64,000 bases of DNA from Dromiciops gliroides (taxonomy: Eukaryota; Chordata; Mammalia; Microbiotheria; Microbiotheriidae). Within the stretch, counting starts at the first letter, position 1, and every line of letters begins with the position of its first letter. Made by a program: the position numbers and the translations under genes. The notes beneath the pieces are model-generated. The model was not told the origin of the DNA. It saw only the letters and a list, made by a program, of their open reading frames with translations, and ran no database searches. The stretch is taken from assembly GCF_019393635.1 (NCBI RefSeq), contig NC_057862.1, positions 244,266,941 through 244,330,940 of the forward strand, written 5' to 3'. Shown one piece after another: positions 42,321-53,165 of the stretch.

Positions 42321-43370
42321 TTAGCTGAAAGCAAAAGCACTTAATAAAATGGAATGCTAAGAAAAAAAAATTCTCCAATATCCTCAGACTCTGGGCTGAC
42401 TCCAGAAAAATGGCTTTTCCCCTCAAATAAATATCAATCAGGTGTCGCTTCCTTTTCCATTCAATTGTCTTTCTATAGACAAAAGGCTGAGCTCTTATAA
42501 ATTTCCTTTCTCTGGCATTCTTATGGTGGCTTGAAGATTTGTGTCACTCACCTTGTCTCTGGTTACCCTTAAATGTTTCTGGCAGGATTCCTGCCAGGCC
42601 ATTTTGGAAAACAAAAATTCATTACATGCATCATTATTGATTTTCTTCTCCTTTCTTTATTATTGAAATGTCATGGTATTTCTCTCCTCTCTCTGTCCCT
42701 TCCCTTCCAACTCTGTTTTTCTCAGTCTCTAACTCTCTTTCTTTCTGACAGATTCTCTGTTTCTATCTCTCTGACTTTCTCTGTCCCTGTCTCTATCTGT
42801 TTATCTCATTTTTCCTCCCTATCCTTCTTCCCCTTCTCCCCCTTCCCCCACAGCATTGCAATTACTGGAAGCTTAGCTATCCCTAATAGTCTATCATAGT
42901 TCTCCCATCCCCCCCTCCAGGGATCACAGGACCTTAGTTATACTCTTCTTAGTGGAAGACCAGGGACAAGTCTCACCCATCCTCCATCTTCTCGGACTGA
43001 ATCAGCCAATTGTCTTCTGCACGAGTATTCCTACAGTAACCCCCTGTGTACGGGGACTCAGTGGTACTGTAATATAGACAAATGCCTAAGCTGTGTCTTT
43101 GTGTTTAGGGGACTTCTCGTCAAATCTCTTTCCCCAACAGTTTTGGAGGTGAGTGCCATTGTGAACATCTGTGGAAATTTTTTTTTTTCACTCATAGAAT
43201 GAAACAAAATGGCCTGTGTTTTTTTCATGCTTCCTAGTGCCTCTCAACTGCTTTTGTGAAATCCTCTCATCCACTAAACATCTCCATGGGAAAGGGCTGC
43301 TCAAAATTTGCATAAATTATCAAGGGCATTTGTGTGTGTGGCAGCCACACAGTATTTAATAATGAGTCAA
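42320..43370. other. No recognised gene; pyrimidine-rich block 42690-42850
   Basis: The block is CTCT/TTCC-rich and open for 108 codons on the plus strand (42573-42899) as a result of its composition only. Nothing else is supportable. Confidence 0.4.
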
Positions 43371-43371
43371 T

Positions 43372-43670
43372 CAATAAAAAATTTAAGTGCCTACTATGAA
43401 CCAGGCACTATGCTTAGTGTTGCAGATACTAAGAAATATAAATACCATAAATATAAATAGTGTTGCAGATACTAAGAAAGCTAAAAGACAGTCCTTAATC
43501 TCAAGGAGCTCACAGTCCCATGGGCGGGGGGGGGGCAACATGCAAACAACTACGTACAAACATGCTATATATAGAATAAATTAGAAATAATACACAGTGG
43601 GAAAGAGGATTAGGGTTAAGGGGGATCAAGAAAGGCTTCCTGTAGAAAATAGGATTTTAGAGACCACAAT
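43372..43670 (-). mobile_element. L2 LINE 3' part, antisense
   Basis: AGTGCCTACTATGAACCAGGC, ACAGTCCTTAATCTCAAGG, CAAACAACTACGTACAAACATG and GATCAAGAAAGGCTTCCTG. A 29-bp stretch GTGTTGCAGATACTAAGAAA (43417 and 43461) is locally duplicated, and a G10 run lies at 43527-43536. Confidence 0.8.
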
Positions 43671-44368
43671 GAATAAATAATAAAACAATCCCATGTCTAC
43701 CAAGAGACTGTGAGCCTTCCACTTTCCACAGTCTTGGAGGTTCTCCCATGCCTAGGAGTTCTAAGCAGTGTAAAGTTTATGTCTTCCCTTGGGTGGACGA
43801 GGGAATGGAACAACACAGTTCTAATAGGATGCTCTATTCACTCTTCCCAAAAGTCCAGTCATCAAGTAAAAATGCAGAAACTATTGAGTTGGTGTTTTAG
43901 CTCAGCCTAGGACATAGGACTTAGGATCCCATGTGAACTGGAACTCATGAGAATGTTGATTTCCCAGTCTTGGTCACAGCTGTCTGATAGCTAGTAGGGA
44001 CTCCTGAACAATTCTTGCCTTGGCTAGCCTATCAGAGGGAAAGGTGAATGGATTCATTGGCCAGCTTCAGCAAGGATTCGTTTTCCTGTTATCTCCTTCA
44101 TTCTGACCTTGATCTTTCCTGATTAAGCATGACACCTCTTTCCTTACTTTGAGTCACTCTCTCTAGCTCTGCCTGGCAGGATGGAGGAAAAACTATATGT
44201 CTGAGAGGTGTCACTGTATCTCTAATGATCTCTTGTTGCAAATTCTCATCTCCCCATTTCTTTGCCATTGATGTGAACTCCCTTTATATGTACAAATCCA
44301 ATTTAGAAAGTGGGAGCAACTAGCATCCTTAAAATGGATAGGCTAATTCTCTCCTTGGTGAAGTGTTT
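43671..44368. other. No recognised feature
   Basis: Nothing supportable seen. Confidence 0.4.
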
Positions 44369-44383
44369 GTGTTCATTATTTTA

Positions 44384-44535
44384 TTTGTTTTTGTTTTTGT
44401 GGTGCAATTGGGCTTAAGTGACTTGCCCAGGGTCACACAGCTAGTAAGTGTCAAGTGTATGAGGTTGGATTTGAATTCAGGTCCTCCTGAATCCAGGGCC
44501 AGTGCTTTATCCACCGTATTACCTAGCAGCCCCCT
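44384..44535 (-). mobile_element. Marsupial SINE, antisense
   Basis: TTGT-rich tail, GGTGCAATTGGGCTTAAG and a diverged head. Target duplication GTGTTCATTATTTTA (44369-44383) against GTGTCCATTATTTTA (44536-44550), one mismatch. Confidence 0.94.
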
Positions 44536-44550
44536 GTGTCCATTATTTTA

Positions 44551-44923
44551 GAGAGCTATAGTTGATGGAGTCTTTTCATCGAGGGGCTGAGTTGTATTTC
44601 AGGAAGTATTGAATGATCAGAAATTAGTTGAAGGCCCCCTTTTTGGACAGGTTGTTCTTCCAGACAAAGAGATGCATATTCAGTTAAGGAAAGTCCTGTT
44701 AGCCTTATTCACATACTATATAGCTTACTCTGCCAAAACTATTTTTGTGTTTTTTCACAGTTATTTACACTTTTGGGTAGACCCTCACCATAATTTTAAG
44801 GCTCCTGGTTACTTCGGCAGAATGGCAGGGGTAATGGAAAAAGACCTTTGGATAATTAGAAGGAAAATGTTGGATCCATGGACCACATCCTGGACTATGG
44901 GACTGTCCTCAAAGTGCACATGT
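44551..44923. other. No recognised feature
   Basis: A 119-codon plus frame (44609-44968) runs across here into the next SINE. It shows no domain and is not called a gene. Confidence 0.4.
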
Positions 44924-45176
44924 TGTTATTGTTGTTCAGTTGTTTCAGTCCTGTCTGACTCTTCATGACCCCATTCGGGGTTTTCTTGGGAGAGATACTG
45001 GAGTGATTTGCCATTTCCTTCTCCAGTTCATTTTACATATGAGGAAAACCAAGGCAAACAGGATTTTGCCCAGGGTCACACAGCTCATAAGTGTCTGAGG
45101 TTAGATTTGAATGCACAAAGATGAGTCTTCCTGACTCCAGATCCAGCACTTTATCTACTGTGCCACCTATCTGCTC
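44924..45176 (-). mobile_element. SINE with Bov-B-type tail (Mar1-like), antisense
   Basis: GTTGTTATTGTTGTTCAGTT, CCTGTCTGACTCTTCATGAC, CGGGGTTTTCTTGGGAGAG, CTTCTCCAGTTCATTTTAC, core and CACCTATCTGCTC; nearly complete. Confidence 0.9.
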
Positions 45177-45490
45177 AAAAGAATATACAAAAGAGTCAGG
45201 CAATAAGCCTGGAATTTTCTCCTGGTGGCACGATATACCTCCTGACTTGGAGTTGGAAATTTGGGGAGGGATTTGAGGTTGCTCTGGAAAAGCTACCTCT
45301 GGGATACAATGAGACTTATAGTTGTTATTTGTTACAAACTCTCATAAAGCTGTGGGAAAACTGAGCCCTTTGTTATCATGAGGAAAACTGAATATGTCTG
45401 AATATACAGAGGGTGGGAAGTGGAACTAGAATGTGGTCTATGATCTCACCCTCATTTTACTAATCAAATATTCATCTGCTCCTAGCCTTA
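45177..45490. other. No recognised feature
   Basis: Nothing supportable seen. Confidence 0.4.
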
Positions 45491-45494
45491 CAAC

Positions 45495-45670
45495 CTGTAT
45501 AAATGAAAAAGAATTTATTAAGTGCTTATTATGTGTCAGGTACTACATTAAATGCTTGGGATACATATATAAAAAGTGAGACAAGGAGCTTGCATTCTCA
45601 TTGGAGGAGATAATACATGAAAAACAGTGCAGCTGCAGAAGGAAAGGCCCACAAGCGTTAAGTGTTCAAT
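45495..45670 (-). mobile_element. L2 LINE 3' end, antisense
   Basis: AATTTATTAAGTGCTTATTATG, GTCAGGTACTACATTAAATGC, CAAGGAGCTTGCATTCTC and GGAGGAGATAATACATG. Confidence 0.75.
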
Positions 45671-46015
45671 GGCAGGGCTGTTGGCAAGACCCATGGGTCC
45701 TTAGGTTATATTAGGAGGTGAAATGATGGTGCCAAGGGTCTATAGGATATAGAGACAGAGGAGCTGGTAGGGTTGACCTAGAGGATTTTGGAAGGTAGTG
45801 TCTAGGCTGATGGTAAGGCCTTTTGGTCCTCCATCTCCCCAGAAGTAATAGCACTAGTGATTCCCTTCTCATCCAAGCCTTTTGAAGTCAAGAAACAAGG
45901 ATGGGTTCTGAATGACCGGGGCCAGAAAAAAGGTCAAAGGGAAAGACCATGACAGTAGGGCTCCCCTAGTGGTGGGAAGTCTTCCTGTTTCCTGGTTTCT
46001 CAGAACTTCAGAGGA

Positions 46016-46270
46016 CAAAAATAATATTATCAATATTGTATGGTATTTGTGTGATACCTTAAAATTTACTAAATACTTTCATTTGTATCATCTCATATGA
46101 TCTTCCTAACACCCCATAAGACAGGAAGGATAGCTATCATAATCCCATTTTTACTAATTAGGAAGTTCTGATGCAAAGGGGTTGTGACTTGCCTAAGATC
46201 AATAATGCCAGAGCCTAGAAAAGGACCCAGGTTCTCTGACAACCCTGGCAGTGGTCTTTGTATTACAGCA
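46016..46270 (-). mobile_element. THER1-type CORE-SINE, antisense, old
   Basis: TGATACCTTAAAATTTACTAAA, TATCATCTCATATGATCTTCC, CCCCATAAGACAGGAAGG and TTGTGACTTGCCTAAGATC. Confidence 0.75.
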
Positions 46271-46324
46271 AGCTAAGAAGTAAGAGAATGTAAGACTCTC
46301 TAGCTAGAAGCAGCTTCAAACATA

Positions 46325-46505
46325 GGAGCATCAATTTAGAACTGTATGTGACCTCAAAGGCCATGTCATCCTAGCCCTTCCTTTTATAGGTGGGGATCCT
46401 GAGATGTAGAAAAATGATGTGACTTGTTCAAAGCTGGGTAATGGCAGGGGTGGTTTTGGAATTCAGGTCTTTTGACCCATCTCTCCTTCATTGCACTGAT
46501 CTGAG
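46325..46505 (-). mobile_element. MIR, antisense
   Basis: GTGACCTCAAAGGCCATGTC, GGTGGGGATCCTGAGATG, GTGACTTGTTCAAAGC and TTGGAATTCAGGTCTTTTGAC. Confidence 0.7.
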
Positions 46506-46545
46506 TGAGGCTACCTTCGGAGAGCCGTTAAGAATCTGAGGGATG

Positions 46546-46719
46546 GGGCAGCTAGATGGTGCAGTGGTAAAGCACCGACCCTGGATTCAGGAGTACCTGA
46601 GTTCAAATCCGGCCTCGGATACTTGACACTTACTAGCTGTGTGACCCTGGGCAAGTCACTTAACCCTCATTGCCCTGCAAAAAAAAAAAAAACAAACAAA
46701 AACACAAAACAAAACAAAA
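46546..46719 (+). mobile_element. Marsupial SINE, sense, GCCCTGC-tail type
   Basis: GGGCAGCTAGATGGTGCAGTGG to TCATTGCCCTGC, then A-rich (AAAC)n. Perfect 17-bp target duplication TAAGAATCTGAGGGATG at 46529-46545 and 46720-46736. Confidence 0.96.
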
Positions 46720-46736
46720 TAAGAATCTGAGGGATG

Positions 46737-47070
46737 TTTTTCAGATTGTACAACCCTACTTTTAGATTATAAAATAATAATTTGGGCTGGCAAAGTTGCT
46801 GTACAAGAAACAAATGCTTTACCTTAGGTTTCTCTGAATGGTATCCATGTCATAGTACTACTCTCAAGAAGTTCTTAAAATAGAATAGAAATCCAGGTGA
46901 GCTATACTCATGTCAGGCAAATGATAAGGGAGTGGGAAAAAAGGAAGACCCTTTCCTTTAGCATTTGATGGTTTATAGACCAAATGAAGGGGATGCTAAT
47001 ATTATTATAATAAAAATTTAAAATGTAGGAAGATCATAGATCCTGGATTTTAAGTTTGACTGAGCTTCTT
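46737..47070. other. No recognised feature
   Basis: Nothing supportable seen. Confidence 0.4.
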
Positions 47071-47071
47071 G

Positions 47072-47653
47072 TGTTATGAGAGAAATGATTATTTCTCTCA
47101 GATTTGTAACTCATTTTTTAATTAGGATCAAGATTTTTACCCTTTTCTAATTCCTCACTCAGAAATCAGCCCCTGTGGGTTATTCAGGCAGACTTTGAAG
47201 TGCAGGGCTGATACTGAGAGGAAGAACTCAGATCTATTCAAAAGATAAAGCTTGGTGAATTGATGGATTCTGGCCCATTGTTTTTCACTCAAACAGGTCT
47301 AGGAAAATGTGGATTCTACTTATTGTCAGGCATGTATTATGGATATAGATAATTCTTTTTGACCAAAATGGAGCAATCAAAGTCACATACCCCAGACCCT
47401 AATTATAATAGGTCCACATATCATTATCATATTCATTCTCTCATTAATTGTTAACCAATCAGAGTTGGTTTTCACCCTCAGGAACACCCACTCTTCCAAG
47501 GGCATATAAGCATTGAACAAGTGGGTTACATGAGGGGTCTTTGATCTAAAAGAGATGGCCAAATGACCATCCTTTTATAAATATATGCTAGCATTATTAA
47601 TAAAATGATTAATTATCTAGAAACCATGTCTTTTGAATTCTTTATACATAACA
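47072..47653 (+). mobile_element. Probable solo LTR of an endogenous retrovirus or MaLR-type element
   Basis: A 582-bp unit with 7-bp inverted ends, TGTTATG (47072-47078) and CATAACA (47647-47653). Inside, in promoter order, are a CCAAT box (AACCAATCAG, about 47453), a TATA-like GCATATAAGC (about 47501) and AATAAA (47599-47604). No coding region accompanies it. A flanking short duplication is not convincing (CTTG against CTCAG), so the exact ends need checking. Confidence 0.5.
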
Positions 47654-47819
47654 CTCAGTTTGTAAATAATTGTCTTGAGTATCATTCAGACATTGTAAGG
47701 AAAAAGAAAATAATCAGCATCTGTGAAAACTGAATCTTTGGAGCCAGCAACATGGGCTCTGGTTAGAGATGATTACTACCTAGGGGATTTTGAGGAGATG
47801 GGCATGACTGTTTTGGTGG

Positions 47820-48000
47820 TTTAGGACCTATCATTGGATTAAGAATCAAGAGATCTGGGTTCTGGTCCTGGTTCTGCCTTCACCATCCCTGTGACTTGGA
47901 AAACTAATTTCCCTCCTTTGAGCCCAAGTTTTCTCCTTTATAAAATGGGTGAGTTGAACTAGATGAACTCCAAGTTTCTTTCCAGCCTCTGAATACTCAG
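47820..48000 (+). mobile_element. MIR, sense
   Basis: AAGAATCAAGAGATCTGGGTTC, TTTCTCCTTTATAAAATGGG and GAACTAGATGAACTCCAAG. Confidence 0.75.
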
Positions 48001-48394
48001 TCATGTTCACTAAAGCTATTTACTTCTTTTTCCCCTCCATGACCAGATTTTGGGTGGTTTTGTTACTATCACAGGAATGCTGTCAACAGGAAATTCAGTT
48101 GTTAATGTCAGAGAGATTTGGCTAATGATGATTCATTCCAAGCCAGGTCAGGGTTGGGGAATGGGCTGGTATGTTTTGATATGCAGCAGGATAATGGCTC
48201 ATTAAAAATTCAGGAAGCTTATAATGACATTTAATTTTAGTACCTCAGCTAGCATTTAGATCAACATTTATTTTTCTCCACCCTTTTGTTTCTCACCGCA
48301 ATCACTTGCATTATAGACATGGCATTGGTGAATGTGAAAAGGACTGGGATTTCAGGGACTTTAGTATAGTTCATTTTTGAAATTACAATAATAC
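48001..48394. other. No recognised feature
   Basis: Nothing supportable seen. Confidence 0.4.
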
Positions 48395-48585
48395 AACCAT
48401 GGAATGTTAGAATGGAAGAGTTGGTAAGGACCTTAAAGGTCACTTCACCATCTTACAGAACAAACTGAGTCCCATAGACCAGAGAAATTCAGCAACCTAC
48501 CCAAAGTTACTCAGCTCGTGAGTGGAAGAGCTGGAACTGTAATTGTGTCTTCTGATTCTTACCCTGTGCTATTTTGTGGCCCTTT
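48395..48585 (-). mobile_element. MIR, antisense
   Basis: GGAATGTTAGAATGGAAGAG, GGACCTTAAAGGTCACTTC, CCAAAGTTACTCAGCTCGTG and TGTGTCTTCTGATTCTTACC. Confidence 0.75.
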
Positions 48586-48664
48586 TCTTCTCTCATGACT
48601 TTTTGCTTTTAAGTTTTGAGGTGGAGAGAAAACAAAAGAAGCTAATGCTAGAAATAAACTAGCC

Positions 48665-48668
<4 letters not shown>

Positions 48669-48714
<46 letters not shown>
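48669..48714 (+). repeat. (CT)23 microsatellite in SINE tail position
   Basis: 46 bp of perfect CT abutting the 3' end of the antisense SINE at 48715. Confidence 0.98.
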
Positions 48715-48717
<3 letters not shown>

Positions 48718-48850
48718 GGGCAATGGGGGTTAAGTGACTTGCCCAGGATCACACAGCTAGTAAGTGTCAAGTGTCTGAGGACAGATTTGAACTCAGGTTC
48801 TCCTGAATTCAGGGCCAGTACTTTATCCATTGTGCTACTTAGCTGCACCA
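48715..48850 (-). mobile_element. Marsupial SINE with (GA)n in place of a poly(A) tail
   Basis: GCAGGGCAATGGGGGTTAAG to CTACTTAGCTGCACC, antisense. Seen on its sense strand the tail is (GA)n instead of A-rich. Confidence 0.93.
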
Positions 48851-49124
48851 CCCCCTTCCCCCGAAGGTGGGAAGGTATAGGGAGAAGCTTAAAACACCTG
48901 ACTATTCAAAGTCTTAGGATTTTTCATTCATTTGAGTTATCTTTCCTCTCCTACTGTGCTCTGGTCAGATATATTTTGGACTAATATGTTTAATTCTGTT
49001 AGTCACATTTTAAAAAGGACGCTGATAAATTAGATCATTTGTAGAAGGGGCCAATTAGGATGGTGAAGGAACTGAGCACTGGCCATGTGCAGATTTGCTG
49101 AAAGATTATAGGATCAAAGGGAAG

Positions 49125-49340
49125 GCAGAGTGGCGTTGTTTAAATAAACTATTCAATTTAGAATCAGCAGACAAAGGTTCAAATTACCTTCTACCACTTA
49201 CTACCTGTGTGACTTTAGGTAAATCTCTGGGCTTTTTTCCCTTTGTAATATGAAGGGGTTGGAATAGATGACTTCCAAGGGAATAAATAGTTGCTTCTAC
49301 TTCAAAATCTATACTCCTGTGATCTTATAGATTTAGAGAT
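49125..49340 (+). mobile_element. MIR, sense
   Basis: GGCAGAGTGGCGTTGTTTAAA, TACCACTTACTACCTGTGTG, GACTTTAGGTAAATCTC and GAATAGATGACTTCCAAGG. Confidence 0.75.
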
Positions 49341-49539
49341 GGATGGTACCTCAGTAATCATCTGGTTCAAGAATAGATGTGTTGCCTCTTTCTATAGACT
49401 GCAAACTCTTCGAGGGGTGGAATTATTTCATTTTATATAATTTCACAATTTCATGTAAATGTTTTTATATCTACAAAACAAGTGTATGTATACATATATA
49501 CACATACATATATAGGCACAAAAATACAAGTTAATGGGA

Positions 49540-50040
49540 GGGAAGCTGGGTAGGGGCTTGGGATCAAGAAGAATGTCATGAAGAAGATGATATTTTATCT
49601 GAGCTCAGAAGGAAACTAGGGATTTCATGAGGCAGTGGTAAAGAGAAATGCTTTCCATGCATGGGGGATAGCCTGTGCAAAGAAATAGAGATAGACAATG
49701 GAATAATGGTGTGAAGAGCAGCAAGAAGGCCAGTTTGATTGAACTGAAGAACATATGAAAGGGAATAAAATAATAATGTTTCAAGTAGGTTGAATCAGCC
49801 TTGTAAAGGGCTTTTAATGCTGAAAAGAGTTTCTATTTTATCAGAGGTAAAAGGAAACACTGGGATTTCTTGATCATGGGAATGAATGGACAGAACTGTG
49901 CTTTAGGAATATCATTTTGGCTACTGTGTAGAGGATTGAAGAAAGGATATCTGAAGTACATATTGTGTGTCAATTAGGAGACCGTTGCTATCATCCAAGT
50001 AAGAGGCAATAAGGGCCTGAATTAAAGGACTGGAATAACT
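49540..50040 (-). mobile_element. L2 LINE, antisense
   Basis: GGGATCAAGAAGAATGTCATG, CATGGGGGATAGCCTGTGC, GTAAAGGGCTTTTAATGC, GGAATATCATTTTGGCTAC and CATCCAAGTAAGAGGCAATAAG are in the same order as 25250-25660 and 53520-53990. Confidence 0.75.
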
Positions 50041-50154
50041 AATAAAGGTAACAGCAGAGATTGAGACTTGACCTTTGATTTCATTGAACTCGGAGACGAG
50101 CACACTCTCTCAACCAATGCATGACAACTTCTAGTCTTAGAGAATTGCCTAGAC

Positions 50155-50295
50155 TCTAGGCCCAAGCTCTTTGGGCTCTTTGAGAGGTTAAATGAGTCAC
50201 CCAGGGTCACATCATCAGTGTATCAGAAGCTAAATTTGAACCTAGGTTTTCCTGACTCCAAGATCAGCTCTCTATCCAGTATGCCAAGTTGGTTC
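50155..50295 (-). mobile_element. MIR fragment, antisense
   Basis: AGGTTAAATGAGTCACCCAGG, GCTAAATTTGAACCTAGG and CCTGACTCCAAGATCAGCTC. Confidence 0.65.
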
Positions 50296-50780
50296 TATAA
50301 GGATAATAGCAATAAAAAACCCAGTTAAACAAATAGCAATTTTCTCCCTTGGGGGAAAAAAATCTTAAAAGGCATTAGTTTGTCAAAGGTAAGCACATGT
50401 TAACTCTGAAATGTTTTTTTTAAGGTAGCATTAGCAGCTGCCAGGAGAGTAAAATGCTTCTAAACTTGGCTGATATGCTGTAGTCCTTTGGCAAACAACT
50501 GCTTTGCTTCTTGCCAGCCAAACAGCTTTCTCTTTCTAGTTCTCTGTTCCCTGATCTTTGTCAATGGCTCATTGCCAAGTAGACTGGTCTCTATTGGTCA
50601 GAAGCTGGTTGAACTCACTTGAGTCCTTGTCAGCACCAAGGCTTGATTTTCTGTGGATATATTAGTAGCCATTAATGTTCTCTAGCAATATTCTGGACTC
50701 CACTGTAGTGGCTCCTTTACAATTTCAACTATAGGGGCTGTGTTTTGCTTTTTTATACTCTTATTATGACTGCTTGCTGA
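50296..50780. other. No recognised feature
   Basis: Nothing supportable seen. Confidence 0.4.
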
Positions 50781-50791
50781 AGGATAGTATT

Positions 50792-50934
50792 GTTTTTTTT
50801 TTGGTGAGGCAATTGGGGTTAAGTGACTTGCCCAGGGTCACACAGCTAGTGTTATGTGTCTGAGGCCGGATTTGAACTCAGGTCCTCCTGAATCCAGGGC
50901 TGGTGCTCTATCTACTGTGCCACCTAGCTGCCCC
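50792..50934 (-). mobile_element. Marsupial SINE, first of three in a row
   Basis: GAGGCA-tail type, antisense; CAAGT is missing in the core. Preceded by GGATAGTATTGTTTT and followed by CAGTATAGTTTTG, a likely imperfect target duplication. Confidence 0.93.
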
Positions 50935-50948
50935 AGTATAGTTTTGTT

Positions 50949-51106
50949 TTTTTTTTTTTTACTCTTTTTTGGCTGGGCAATGGGGGTTAAGTGACTTTCC
51001 CAGAGTCACACAGCTAGTAAGTGTCAAGTGTCTGAGGCCGGATTTGAACTCAGGTACTCCTGAATCCAGGGCCGGTGCTTTATCCACTGTGCCACCTAGC
51101 TGCCCC
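50949..51106 (-). mobile_element. Marsupial SINE, second of three
   Basis: GGGGCAA-tail type (GGCTGGGCAATGGGGGTTAAG), antisense, followed by TTGTAGGATAGTTTT, which repeats the site sequence of its neighbours. Confidence 0.93.
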
Positions 51107-51119
51107 TTGTAGGATAGTT

Positions 51120-51294
51120 TTTTTTTTTTTTTTTGTTTTGTTTTTTTTTTTTTTTTTAGTGAGGCAATTGGGGTTAAGTGACTTGCCCAAGGTTACACAG
51201 CTAGTAAATGTTAAGTGTCTGAGGCCGGATTTGAACTCAGGTACTCCTGACTCCAGGGCCAGTGCTCTATCCACTGCGCCACCTAGCTGCCCCC
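51120..51294 (-). mobile_element. Marsupial SINE, third of three
   Basis: GAGGCA-tail type, T-rich 40-bp tail, antisense. Target duplication GGATAGTTTTTTT at 51112 and 51295. Confidence 0.94.
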
Positions 51295-51479
51295 GGATAG
51301 TTTTTTTTAATGTTTTTTTTGTCTTATCATGAATGCCACCCTTACCTAATATTCTTACCTCTTCCAATACAATTTCTGCATAGAAAGATTAAAAGCAATG
51401 TCTCTGAAACATGGTGATGGTAAGAATAATACTTTCACCTTTAACATATGGGCTCTGCTATAACTGTAGGCAGCTCACA

Positions 51480-51660
51480 GGATTATAGATTTAAATCTAT
51501 AAGGGACATTAAAGACCATTTAAGTCCAAGTCCCTCATTTTAGGTATGAAGAAATTTAGGCTAAGTGACTTGCCCAGGGTCACACAGGTAACATCCAAAG
51601 CAAGATTTGAACTGAGATCTTCCTGACACCAAGCCCAGCTCTACCTTGTGTACAACCTAG
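51480..51660 (-). mobile_element. MIR, antisense
   Basis: GGGACATTAAAGACCATTTAAG, AAATTTAGGCTAAGTGACTTG, AAGCAAGATTTGAACTGAG and CCTGACACCAAGCCCAGC. Confidence 0.75.
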
Positions 51661-52488
51661 CTGACCAAAGAATATTGTAATTTTTGGAAACACCTCTCTC
51701 ACTATCACTACTATTCTCCTACAACATTACTATCTTCCTCTTCACCTGTTATCTCTGTGATGGGGTTGTTTGCTGGTCCCTGAGTGTGACTGGAGAGGTT
51801 AGGCCCAGGAACAAATAAAGAGAGAATTTTCTTGCTAGTGTCAAGAGTGATGATGTAGAGTGAACTAGGTCAGAGGTTAGCTCCTGGCACCTGAAAATGA
51901 AAAGGGAAAAAAAAGATTTTGCAGCTGAGATGGCCTTTGAGGCTGACCTGCTAGAGCTTTCCACAGGACTGCACAGTTTAAATGGGTTTTTATAACTTTT
52001 TAAGTACCTAAAATTACAATTATTAACCACAGGGCATTGTTAAGAAATCATTGAACTTAGATGGTGTTTGCAGTAGGTCTTATCACATGCTTTAGGCCCT
52101 GGGAGCCCTGAAAAATGAAGTGCTATGCTGACAAAGGGAAATCTTTCCAGTTTTATATGATCTGACAGAGCTTGTGACAAGCCTCCTGGCATAACCTTCC
52201 CAAACTTGTCTCCATACCATAATAAGGCAAAAGGACCCGCCCAGTGCTAATATTGCTCCTCACAGCATTTTCCTGCTTGATAGGTTGTCCTGATGGTTTG
52301 ACTGTGGTCTTTATTGTTTCTAGCTTCAGATTTGGTTATGGTCCTTAAGTAGAGACAACGAATGCCATGCTCTTTCACAAGAGTAGGGGCCTTGGTCCTG
52401 GACCAACAGAAGACTCCACAGTTCTGTTCCCTCAGGGCTTCTGCTTCCTCTTAGGATGGAGCTGTGAGAGCAAGATTCTTTTGGCAAG
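51661..52488. other. No recognised feature
   Basis: Nothing supportable seen. Confidence 0.4.
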
Positions 52489-52495
52489 CCCATTT

Positions 52496-52501
<6 letters not shown>

Positions 52502-52531
<30 letters not shown>

Positions 52532-52664
52532 TGAGGCAATTGGGGTTAAGTGACTTGCCCAGGGTCACACAGCTAGTAAGTGTTAAGTGTCTGAGGCCGG
52601 ATTTGAACTCAGGTATTCCTGACTCCAGGGCCAGTGCTCTATCCACTGCGCCACCTAGCTGCCC
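52502..52664 (-). mobile_element. Marsupial SINE with an exceptionally long T-run
   Basis: GAGGCA-tail type, antisense. The T-run spans 52498-52529 (32 bases) and the body is close to the consensus of its neighbours. Target duplication CCCATTTCCTTTT at 52489-52501 and 52665-52677. It is probably one of the youngest insertions here. Confidence 0.97.
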
Positions 52665-52934
52665 CCCATTTCCTTTTAATAACACTTCTTGATTTAGGAC
52701 ATGTCTCCTTGGTGAGAGATGTCACCCTTTCCTAGGGTGACTCTCTAGTACATTTCCTGAGTCTTTGTTTGCAGGCTAGACTGTAAATAGGCAATGGTCA
52801 TTTGCTGAATGAATATCAAAGATCTAAGGGTTCAGAATTCCCCAGACTCTGAGTCCTCTTGTTGGTCCATGCAAATAAGTGGATGAGGAAAACGTACTGA
52901 AGGCAATCTATGACCTGAGAGCAAGTTCATAGTA

Positions 52935-53165
52935 TAAAAGTAATAACTAGAATTTGTAAAATATTTTAAAATGCGCAGAGCACTTTATAAATATCTCATT
53001 TGGTCCGTACAACAACCCTGGGAGGTAAGTGCTATTATTTCCTCTCTTTTTATAAAACTAAGACAGAGATTAAGTGATTTGCTCATGTTCACACAACTGC
53101 TAAGTGATTCAGGATTTGAATTCTTGTCTTCTGGGTTCCGAGTCTGAGCTCTAGTTGCCACCTCT
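52935..53165 (-). mobile_element. THER1-type CORE-SINE, antisense
   Basis: AGAATTTGTAAAATATTTTAAA, AGAGCACTTTATAAATATCTC, CAACAACCCTGGGAGG, TAAGTGATTTGCTCATG and GGATTTGAATTCTTGTC. Confidence 0.85.

Noticed and set aside
42573..42899. 108-codon plus frame rich in Ser, Leu and Phe
   Set aside because: It arises from a CT-rich simple sequence block.
44609..44968. 119-codon plus frame
   Set aside because: No domain, ends in a SINE, and the composition is not coding-like.
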